Shown: piece by piece, positions 14,608 to 20,499 of the stretch
Layout: every line of letters begins with the position of its first letter
How positions within the stretch are numbered: position 1 is the stretch's first letter
Assembly (NCBI GenBank): GCA_030151565.1
Contig: JASLDM010000103.1
Coordinates: forward strand, 1-21,692
Source: Flavobacterium sp.
Lineage (GTDB): Bacteria > Bacteroidota > Bacteroidia > Flavobacteriales > Flavobacteriaceae
Direction of reading: 5' to 3'
DNA: 21,692 nt
Notes under the pieces: generated by a model
What the model was told of the DNA's origin: nothing
The model's database searches: none
Seen by the model: only the letters and a program-made list of their open reading frames with translations
Made by a program: the position numbers and the translations under genes

Positions 14608-15036
14608 ATGAAAAATATATTTATTTTATTATTCTCATTTTTAACACTAAGCAGTTGTGTTTCTGATGATTTTTATAACGACAGCCCTTATTTACCTTAC
14701 GCTCCAGTAGATATTAGTATCCGTTTAACCGATTGGGAGTTTCGTGATTTAATGCATCAAGACGGAGCTGTTTTCATAGATGATGGCTATTCAGGTCTTC
14801 AAGGGATTATTATTTTCAATACCGGTCGTAATGGGTTTCGAGCTTATGATGCCGCTTGTCCAAATCATCCTATTCGTAATTGTTCAACATTACAGTTTGA
14901 CGGAACCTTATTGTACTGTACTTGTGAAAATGATGAGTTTTCTATGCGTACGGGTCGTCCTTTGCAAAGCTTTGGTTACCCATTAAGAGAATATCCAGTA
15001 ACTACTTTTGGTTCAATACTTGAAGTTCATAATTAA
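14608..15036 (+). CDS. Rieske-like lipoprotein, first of a tandem pair
   Basis: This 142-residue predicted lipoprotein has signal peptide residues 1-16 and lipobox LSSC (C17). S19-D20-D21-F22 follows, resembling the lipoprotein export signal reported for Flavobacterium johnsoniae, so surface exposure is predicted. The C-terminal part resembles a Rieske domain: YDAACPNHP, then C92, then CTCENDEFS, ending in a G-x-P-L-type segment and a final strand. The classical C-x-H and C-x2-H ligand pairs are changed to C-x2-H (C84, H87) and C-x-C (C104, C106), so the type of cluster, if any, is uncertain. The earlier in-frame TTG at 14587 lies in the promoter and would bury the signal peptide, so ATG 14608 is used. 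Function is unknown. Confidence 0.78.
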   Translation: MKNIFILLFSFLTLSSCVSDDFYNDSPYLPYAPVDISIRLTDWEFRDLMHQDGAVFIDDGYSGLQGIIIFNTGRNGFRAYDAACPNHPIRNCSTLQFDGTLLYCTCENDEFSMRTGRPLQSFGYPLREYPVTTFGSILEVHN

Positions 15037-15041
15037 ATTCT

Positions 15042-15470
15042 ATGAAAAAAATAATCAGTCTTAGTCTGTTACTTTTTAGTCTGTTTGCTTGCACCAGTGA
15101 CAGTCAATCTTATTACAACCCTTACCTACCCAACGTAGCGGTTCAATTAGATATAAATTTAGATTGGCCTGAATATAGTGAATTACGACATGTTGGCGGC
15201 GTACATATGACAACCCTACAAGGGATTCGAGGAATTATAATCATAAATACGGGGTCTGGATTTAGAGCTTACGATGCAGCTTGTCCTAACCATGAATTAC
15301 GAGACTGCTCTACATTAGAAATAAAGAAAGGGGATATATTTGCTAAATGCAGATGTCCTGAAGACGGGGCTCGTTTTAATTTACATCTTGGAACCTCTAT
15401 GGAGTCTGATTACCAACTACACACTTACCTAGTGAGAGCTACAGGTAATCGTCTTTTCATCACGAATTAA
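15042..15470 (+). CDS. Rieske-like lipoprotein, second of a tandem pair
   Basis: This protein has exactly the same length (142 residues) as its upstream neighbour and is clearly its paralogue: shared blocks include LQGIRGIIIINTG, GFRAYDAACPNH and DCSTL. The signal peptide ends at lipobox LFAC (C17). The residues after it (TSDS) are a weaker match to the Flavobacterium export signal, so it may stay periplasmic. Potential metal ligands are C81, H84, C89, C103 and C105, in the same order as the first copy, but the residue after C-x-C is proline rather than glutamate. It starts five bases after the first gene and ends before a shared terminator. The partner and function are unknown. Confidence 0.78.
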   Translation: MKKIISLSLLLFSLFACTSDSQSYYNPYLPNVAVQLDINLDWPEYSELRHVGGVHMTTLQGIRGIIIINTGSGFRAYDAACPNHELRDCSTLEIKKGDIFAKCRCPEDGARFNLHLGTSMESDYQLHTYLVRATGNRLFITN

Positions 15471-15478
15471 ATTCATTA

Positions 15479-15518
15479 AAAAAGCCTCAAAAAGTATCAT
15501 ATCTTTTCGAGGCCTTTT
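15479..15518. terminator. Bidirectional terminator between the lipoprotein pair and the TonB receptor
   Basis: The arm at 15479-15494 (AAAAAGCCTCAAAAAG) pairs with 15503-15518 (CTTTTCGAGGCCTTTT) with two mismatches around an eight-base loop. Runs of A and T flank the stem, and it lies between convergent genes. Confidence 0.78.
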
Positions 15519-15541
15519 ATTTATAGTTTTTGGTTTATTCT

Positions 15542-17713
15542 TTAAAATTTCAAGGTTAATCCTGCTAAAATATTAAACGTTGCTTGTGGATAATATCCTG
15601 AACCGTCAATAGTTTGTATAGCACCATTATTTGCAGCAACGGTATCTGTCCAATAATATCCATTAGATATATATTTCACGTCAAAAATATTATTTGCCAA
15701 AACTGATAAGGCAATAGATTTAAACCAACCCTTTACTGGAAACTCATAAGTTGCATTAAAGTCATTAACAAAGTACGAATCCAACTTAGATGTTTTTGCA
15801 TCAATATTCCCCATAAACTGCTCACCTACAAACTTAGTCAACAAAGTTAAATTCATTCCTTTCATTGGCTGATACGTCAATGCATTTGAAGCTATAAAAT
15901 TAGGAGAAAAAGCAATATTTGTTTTCCCCAAAGAAACTAATGCACCGTCCCATTCTGTATGGAAGTCTATGTTTTTGTTTGAACTAATAGTTACGCTTGG
16001 ATTCCAATAAATACGTTCGTGAACTTTTACGTTTGCATCAACTTCTAGTCCTAAACGATAACTATCTCCACTATTTTCACGAATTGGAGCTCCAACGTCA
16101 TTCAAGGCTCCTGTTAAAACCAATTGATCCTTATAACGCATATAATATGCATTTACATTTACAGAAGCCAACTCAGTTTGATACCTCCAACCAAGCTCAA
16201 AATCATTTAACTTTTCAGGTTTTGGATTACCATCTTTATAATCGTTTCTATTAGGCTCTCTATTTGCTCTAGCATAAGAAAAATACAATTGGCTACGTTC
16301 ATCTGCTTGAAAAGTGATTCCTGCTTTAGGATTTAGAAAATTAAAACTATCATCTACAATTCCGGTTTCTTTTCCATTTGCTTCATATGTAACATATCTG
16401 TATTGCATATCTCCAAATAAACTCCATTTAGGTGTAATTTGGTAAGTAGTCTTTACATAAGTATTAGCATCTGTTTTGGTTGCGTCGTCATTATAATACT
16501 CTTGTTTATAACTGTATTCTACTGGCTCTTTAATCCATAATATCTTACCAGAATGATTACCCTCATATTTATTAGCTGCTCCACCAATAATTACATTTAA
16601 ACGAGAAGTAGTATAGTTTACAGAAAAAGTAGCTCCATAAAAATCATTATCCAATCCTTTTTGACGGATAATATCCGTACGATCGATGGTTTTTCCATTT
16701 ACTTCAATAGGAGTTAATCCATATTCCTTAAACTTACCTCGTGTTTTATAATTTTCGTAGTAACCAGTCCCCATAGTATAATGCAATGCTATATTGGTCG
16801 ACCAATGTTCATTCCATCGCTCATTCCAATGCAATTGGAAATGATCTTGTTGATAATTATCTGCTTCGTCATCATAAAACTTAACATTCCCTTGTGCATC
16901 AACGTATCGACCTGATGGATTATAACGACGTCCATATGTTTCAATTTCATCTTGAGTTACTCCATTCCAAGCTTGATATGTCTTTTGAACTCCTCCAAAA
17001 GCCAAAGCTTTAATCAAGGTTGTTTTCCCTAAAAAGGTTCCTTGCAAAAAATAAGATTTTAGATCAGATGATGCGCGATCCACATATCCGTCCGAGTACA
17101 TATTTGACAGACGCCCTGCAATTTCAAATTTATCTTGCATTAATCCTGTACTAAACTTTACGGTATGCTTTCGCGTATTATAACTACCAAATGAATTTGA
17201 TAATTCTCCTGAACTATCGTAAGAGTAAGAATCCGTTAATAAGTTTAAACTTGCCCCGAAAGCACCAGAACCATTCGTAGATGTCCCTACTCCACGTTGC
17301 AATTGCAGATTTTGAACTGATGAAGTGAAATCTGGCATATTCATCCAAAATGTTCCTTGAGATTCCGAATCATTATATGGAATACCATTAAGTGTTACGT
17401 TTACACGCGTGGCGTCACTACCACGAACGCGAATACTTGATCCTCCAATACCATTTCCAGCTTCAGTTGTAGTGATCACTGAAGGCATGTAGTTCATCAT
17501 CGAAGGTACATCTTGTCCTAAATTGCGTTTGGCTAATTCTTTTTTAGTAAGATTACTAAAGGCAATTGGTGTTTTGGTATCTACTCGAATAGCAGATACT
17601 AAGATTTCATCTAAAGCAGTAGTTGCAGTACTATCTTGCGGAATACGTTCTTGTGCAAAAACCGTAATTCCAGTGCTTAAAAAGAAAACTTGTAGTAAAG
17701 TTAGTTTTTTCAT
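15542..17713 (-). CDS. TonB-dependent outer-membrane receptor, predicted thiamine transporter
   Basis: This 723-residue outer-membrane protein takes up a ligand using TonB energy. A signal peptide ends near A20-Q21 (TVFAQ). A TonB-box-like DEILVSA precedes the plug domain (about 45-160), with plug landmarks MMNYMPSV, GSSIRVRGSDATRVNVTLNGIPYND and QRGVGTSTNGSGAFG. The remainder is the beta barrel, ending in aromatic F723 as expected for outer-membrane assembly. It has no N-terminal carboxypeptidase-D-like domain. A TPP riboswitch in its leader and a PnuC-family transporter upstream point to thiamine or a thiamine precursor as the ligand. Receptor class is certain; substrate is inferred from regulation. 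Confidence 0.93.
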   Translation of the reverse strand: MKKLTLLQVFFLSTGITVFAQERIPQDSTATTALDEILVSAIRVDTKTPIAFSNLTKKELAKRNLGQDVPSMMNYMPSVITTTEAGNGIGGSSIRVRGSDATRVNVTLNGIPYNDSESQGTFWMNMPDFTSSVQNLQLQRGVGTSTNGSGAFGASLNLLTDSYSYDSSGELSNSFGSYNTRKHTVKFSTGLMQDKFEIAGRLSNMYSDGYVDRASSDLKSYFLQGTFLGKTTLIKALAFGGVQKTYQAWNGVTQDEIETYGRRYNPSGRYVDAQGNVKFYDDEADNYQQDHFQLHWNERWNEHWSTNIALHYTMGTGYYENYKTRGKFKEYGLTPIEVNGKTIDRTDIIRQKGLDNDFYGATFSVNYTTSRLNVIIGGAANKYEGNHSGKILWIKEPVEYSYKQEYYNDDATKTDANTYVKTTYQITPKWSLFGDMQYRYVTYEANGKETGIVDDSFNFLNPKAGITFQADERSQLYFSYARANREPNRNDYKDGNPKPEKLNDFELGWRYQTELASVNVNAYYMRYKDQLVLTGALNDVGAPIRENSGDSYRLGLEVDANVKVHERIYWNPSVTISSNKNIDFHTEWDGALVSLGKTNIAFSPNFIASNALTYQPMKGMNLTLLTKFVGEQFMGNIDAKTSKLDSYFVNDFNATYEFPVKGWFKSIALSVLANNIFDVKYISNGYYWTDTVAANNGAIQTIDGSGYYPQATFNILAGLTLKF

Positions 17714-17734
17714 TCGTAAAAAAATTCACAAATA

Positions 17735-17792
17735 AAAGGGGCAATTATTCCTATTAATAATCACACATCTATACGCTATCAGAAGATAGCGT
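17735..17792 (-). promoter_or_regulatory. Possible expression platform of the second TPP riboswitch
   Basis: Downstream of the aptamer is a perfect eight-base hairpin (17773-17780 with 17785-17792) closed by a four-base loop and not followed by a U tract. Further on, CCCCUUU in the RNA (17741-17735) is complementary to AAAGGGG (17862-17856), the conserved 5' part of the aptamer, and two G-U pairs extend this to nine pairs. Pairing here would exclude the folded aptamer. How the ligand state reaches the start codon is not clear. Confidence 0.45.
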
Positions 17793-17794
17793 CC

Positions 17795-17866
17795 AATTCC
17801 CTTGGCAGCATAACCTGCCCAGGTTCTATGGGTATAATCTCAGCCTCGAGAGGCACCCCTTTGAGA
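17795..17866 (-). promoter_or_regulatory. TPP riboswitch aptamer upstream of the TonB-dependent receptor
   Basis: Read on the minus strand, the THI-box blocks appear in order: AAAGGGGTGCC, a short P3 hairpin (CCTCTCGAGG), CTGAGA, TACCC, GAACCTG, GGTTATGCTGCC and AAGGGAA. The P4/P5 region differs from the textbook GATCTGGATAATGCCAGCG but keeps the pairing and the GAACCTG core. It lies directly downstream of a perfect -7 element and 82 bases before the receptor start, so receptor synthesis should fall when thiamine diphosphate is abundant. Confidence 0.92.
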
Positions 17867-17871
17867 TAGTG

Positions 17872-17879
17872 CAAAGGTA
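17872..17879 (-). promoter_or_regulatory. -7 promoter element for the riboswitch-controlled receptor
   Basis: The minus strand reads TACCTTTG, a perfect TAnnTTTG element. The predicted transcript starts at about 17867, right at the first aptamer stem, the same compact arrangement as at the thi operon. Confidence 0.62.
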
Positions 17880-17915
17880 ATCCTTATTCCACAATTTTCA
17901 AGTTTCCGATAGATA

Positions 17916-18320
17916 TTAATAATCTACTCTTTTTCGAAGTGCCTTCTTTAAAGAAACCTGTTCTTTGGCTTCTTTGCGTCTGCGTAATGCTCCTTTTGGG
18001 ATTTTTGTTTTTTGCCTTGGCTTTTCTTTTTTCAGTGCATTTTCCAAAAGTTCAAAAAAACGATTCCGAATGATTTCTTTATTCTTTACTTGACTTCTAC
18101 TCGTGTCGCATTCCAAACTTAAAACACCTTCTTTATTAATCCTGTTTTTGAGCTTCAAAGAAATCAAGCCCTTTTCCTCTTCAGTAAAAACCAAAGATGA
18201 ATCTAGATGCCAACTCAAAATTACCTTAGACGCTACTTTATTAACATTCTGCCCTCCAGGACCACTACTCCGTATAGCTTTAAAATCGAGCTCCGTTAAA
18301 AGCTGTTCTTTATTCATCAT
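17916..18320 (-). CDS. arfB: Alternative ribosome-rescue peptidyl-tRNA hydrolase ArfB
   Basis: ArfB (YaeJ) frees ribosomes stalled on mRNAs lacking a stop codon by hydrolysing the peptidyl-tRNA. The 134-residue protein has the class I release-factor catalytic loop SSGPGGQNVNK with GGQ at residues 22-24. It ends in a long lysine/arginine-rich tail, which in this family inserts into the empty mRNA channel. Its ATG overlaps the stop codon of the PnuC-family gene (ATGA), so translation is coupled. A second ATG follows directly (MM). No terminator separates it from the riboswitch and receptor gene downstream. Confidence 0.94.
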   Translation of the reverse strand: MMNKEQLLTELDFKAIRSSGPGGQNVNKVASKVILSWHLDSSLVFTEEEKGLISLKLKNRINKEGVLSLECDTSRSQVKNKEIIRNRFFELLENALKKEKPRQKTKIPKGALRRRKEAKEQVSLKKALRKRVDY

Positions 18321-18928
18321 TCTCTCTTTAATATTTTATACCACGACACGTAAGCTTGAATTGCTAAAACTGTAAAAATCAAAAACTGTAAAGACAACAA
18401 CCCTAAACCGCGATATGCATACAAAGGAATTGAAATAATATCACCTATAATCCACAATGTCCAGTTCTCTATTTTCTTCAAAGCCATATAATACATCCCG
18501 GTAAAGAATATACCCGAAGTAAATATATCAATATAATTTTCTGGCTCTATTTTATTGCCGAAAATTTGATAAACACCATAAATTATACCTAAAGTAACTA
18601 TAAAAATAATCACACCATAAATTTTCTCTTTACTGGTTGTTCTAGAAATTTTCAAAACTGTTTGATCTGAATCTTTTCTAGACCAATTATACCAGCCATA
18701 AATACTCATCAAGGAATAATATGCATTCAAAACCATATCCCCCAAATATCCAGCTAAATACAATAAGTACACCGTTATAACTGTAGCAATTAATCCCGTT
18801 GGATATACCGCTATATTTTCTCTACCAGCATACCATACACTAAGTATTCCAAACACAAAAACTATAAATTCCAGTCCTATTTGAAACCAAGAAACTGCTT
18901 TGTAACTATCAAAAAAAAAGTCTATCAT
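18317..18928 (-). CDS. pnuC: PnuC-family vitamin transporter, probably for thiamine (PnuT-like)
   Basis: This 203-residue integral membrane protein of the PnuC family has about seven hydrophobic helices and carries vitamins across the inner membrane by facilitated diffusion. Family landmarks include NIAVYPTGLIATVITVYLL, the SIYGWYNW motif with its paired tryptophans, and the late ENWTLWIIGDIISIPLYAYRGL block. PnuC proteins take nicotinamide riboside, while PnuT relatives take thiamine. The sequence alone does not settle this, but the neighbouring TPP-riboswitch receptor favours thiamine. It overlaps arfB by four bases. Its start is only 14 bases beyond a terminator hairpin, so it may depend partly on readthrough. 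Confidence 0.88.
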   Translation of the reverse strand: MIDFFFDSYKAVSWFQIGLEFIVFVFGILSVWYAGRENIAVYPTGLIATVITVYLLYLAGYLGDMVLNAYYSLMSIYGWYNWSRKDSDQTVLKISRTTSKEKIYGVIIFIVTLGIIYGVYQIFGNKIEPENYIDIFTSGIFFTGMYYMALKKIENWTLWIIGDIISIPLYAYRGLGLLSLQFLIFTVLAIQAYVSWYKILKRE

Positions 18929-18942
18929 CTTATATTAAAAAA

Positions 18943-18968
18943 AAACCGTATTCCTAGAAATACGGTTT
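18943..18968 (-). terminator. Intrinsic terminator after the Bax inhibitor-1 family gene
   Basis: AAACCGTATT (18943-18952) pairs perfectly over ten bases with AATACGGTTT (18959-18968) around a six-base loop. The minus strand continues into a run of T residues. It lies just upstream of the PnuC-family start codon. Confidence 0.88.
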
Positions 18969-18992
18969 AAGGGTGAATTATTAATAACTTAC

Positions 18993-19685
18993 TTAATTTC
19001 TACTCATTAAAATACGCAAGATATACCAAAACAAAAGCATCAAAGAAGCAAAAAGCGACAAAGCTGCTGGAACGTATTGATCGGCCGCATATTCATTTTT
19101 CAATTGATAGGTTGAATACAAAATTGATCCTGATGCTAAAACAACCATCGCTGCTGAAAACCACAAGCCTAAATCAAAACCAAAGATCATTCCCGCTACA
19201 ATCAATCCCAACGCTAAGAAAAATCCGATAGTTAAAAAGGACCTCAAAAACGAAAAATTAACTGTAGATCCAAATACAACCCCTGTTAATCCTAAAAACA
19301 AGGCTAAGGTCAAAATAGCAGCTTGATTAATTAACGCTAACGATCCACCCGTCATTGCAATAGCAATATACAGAATAGGTACAAAAATTATTGCTTGCGC
19401 CAAAATATAAAGAAAAAAACCTAAATATTGTTGTCCCTTATTAGCAGACTTGTAAGTTAAACTTTGCGCAAACCAAGTAACCCCCATAAATCCTCCTAAC
19501 AAAATTAACCAAGAATAACCAGAAGTCATCCCAAGCATAAACTCGACTAGCGGATCTATTTGCAATAAAGCAGCTTCAATCCCAATAAAGGCTAAAACCC
19601 CTAATGCTAAATTCGTATACGTTTTCTTATAAAAAGTTGCTCTAACACTCTGCGAAGCATGAGCTACAACAAAATTATTTTCCAT
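18993..19685 (-). CDS. Bax inhibitor-1 (YccA/TMBIM) family membrane protein
   Basis: This 230-residue inner-membrane protein has about seven transmembrane helices, the hallmark length and topology of the Bax inhibitor-1/YccA family. Landmarks include RATFYKKTYTNLALG at the N terminus, FLGLTGVVFGSTVNFSFL in the middle and LYSTYQLKNEYAAD before the last helix. Family members are calcium-leak channels (BsYetJ) or regulators of membrane proteases (YccA with FtsH); which applies here cannot be told. A TTG at 19715 would add ten residues but lies within a perfect -7 promoter element, so the ATG at 19685 is chosen. It is a single-gene unit with its own promoter and terminator. Confidence 0.92.
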   Translation of the reverse strand: MENNFVVAHASQSVRATFYKKTYTNLALGVLAFIGIEAALLQIDPLVEFMLGMTSGYSWLILLGGFMGVTWFAQSLTYKSANKGQQYLGFFLYILAQAIIFVPILYIAIAMTGGSLALINQAAILTLALFLGLTGVVFGSTVNFSFLRSFLTIGFFLALGLIVAGMIFGFDLGLWFSAAMVVLASGSILYSTYQLKNEYAADQYVPAALSLFASLMLLFWYILRILMSRN

Positions 19686-19712
19686 GTTTTTGATATTTAA
19701 AAAACGAAAATA

Positions 19713-19720
19713 CAAATTTA
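19713..19720 (-). promoter_or_regulatory. -7 promoter element for the Bax inhibitor-1 family gene
   Basis: The minus strand reads TAAATTTG, a perfect TAnnTTTG element 27 bases before the ATG at 19685. It covers the TTG codon that otherwise looks like an in-frame start. Confidence 0.58.
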
Positions 19721-19741
19721 TTTATAAAATCCATTTATTAT

Positions 19742-20377
19742 TTATTCATTTTCCAACGCATAAACCATCGTAAACCCTTCAAATTCTATGAAATAAAACA
19801 CAAAAGCCTTATTAAAACTTTCAGTTACTACCTCTGACAATCCTTGATTATTGTCTAATGAAAAAGGAGCAACTCTCATATGATCTTTAAAACTTAAACT
19901 TCGAGAGTTACACATTTTATACATAGCTTCCTTGACTCCCCAAATTACAGTTAACATTCGCACGCGCGCTACATTATCATGAGATAGATATTTTAACTCA
20001 ATAACATTTGAAAACTTCTGCGCAATACGTTCTATTTTATCGCGCTGCTGTTCAATATCGATCCCGACATTCACCGTACTAATTATAATGGCTGAAAATT
20101 CGAAAGAATGCGTAATCGAAATCTTTTTTCCATCTTTCAAATATGGCTTGCCATCTATATCATAAAACAGATCTTCATCTTTATATCCAGCGCAATCTAA
20201 CAAGTGACGGATGCTTAAAAATCCTTTTTTATGTGAAACCGATTTCATCCCTTCAAGGCGAACTCTGCTCTCTTTGCGTAACTCCAAACCATTAAGAAAA
20301 AAATCAAGATCTTCAGTTATCTTCCATAAATAAATAGTAGTTGTATCCGCAACGTTTACAATATCAAATATCGGCAT
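19742..20377 (-). CDS. Sfp-type 4'-phosphopantetheinyl transferase
   Basis: This 211-residue enzyme should transfer the phosphopantetheine arm of coenzyme A to a serine of acyl or peptidyl carrier proteins. The two superfamily signatures are intact: NVGIDIEQ (103-110), where D107 and E109 bind magnesium, and WGVKEAMYK (146-154). A SITHS segment (87-91) precedes them. No carrier protein or synthase gene is nearby, so it probably serves the fatty-acid carrier protein or distant clusters. It is divergent from ahcY. The ATG at 20377 gives a normal family length. Confidence 0.9.
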   Translation of the reverse strand: MPIFDIVNVADTTTIYLWKITEDLDFFLNGLELRKESRVRLEGMKSVSHKKGFLSIRHLLDCAGYKDEDLFYDIDGKPYLKDGKKISITHSFEFSAIIISTVNVGIDIEQQRDKIERIAQKFSNVIELKYLSHDNVARVRMLTVIWGVKEAMYKMCNSRSLSFKDHMRVAPFSLDNNQGLSEVVTESFNKAFVFYFIEFEGFTMVYALENE

Positions 20378-20471
20378 AAGCGACTTTATTTAACTTTAAA
20401 ATGCAAGTACTTACCTTGGAATTAAGAAAGCTTCTACAGAAAATACAAAGGAATTCCGTAAGTTTGCAGTA

Positions 20472-20479
20472 TAATTTTG
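20472..20479 (+). promoter_or_regulatory. -7 promoter element for ahcY
   Basis: TAATTTTG is a perfect TAnnTTTG element 20 bases before the ahcY ATG at 20500. Its position inside the open in-frame extension from 20401 argues for the shorter protein. Confidence 0.6.
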
Positions 20480-20485
20480 TAAATA

Positions 20486-20493
20486 CAAATATA
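20486..20493 (-). promoter_or_regulatory. Possible opposing -7 element for the phosphopantetheinyl transferase gene
   Basis: The minus strand reads TATATTTG, matching TAnnTTTG. It faces the ahcY element only six bases away, so the two promoters could not be used at once. It would give the transferase mRNA a leader of about 100 bases. Confidence 0.35.
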
Positions 20494-20499
20494 CAACAG

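Noticed and set aside
17523..17735. Small plus-strand open frame across the receptor start and leader
   Set aside because: Antisense to the signal peptide and plug region of the receptor; no start signals or family resemblance.
17773..17792. Perfect eight-pair hairpin after the second aptamer, considered as an intrinsic terminator
   Set aside because: On the minus strand it is followed by ATAGATG rather than a run of U residues, so it is more likely part of a translational switch or a spacer stem.
20401..20499. In-frame 33-codon N-terminal extension of ahcY from an ATG at 20401
   Set aside because: A perfect -7 promoter element lies inside it and ATG 20500 gives the normal AhcY N terminus; the extension has no recognisable domain.
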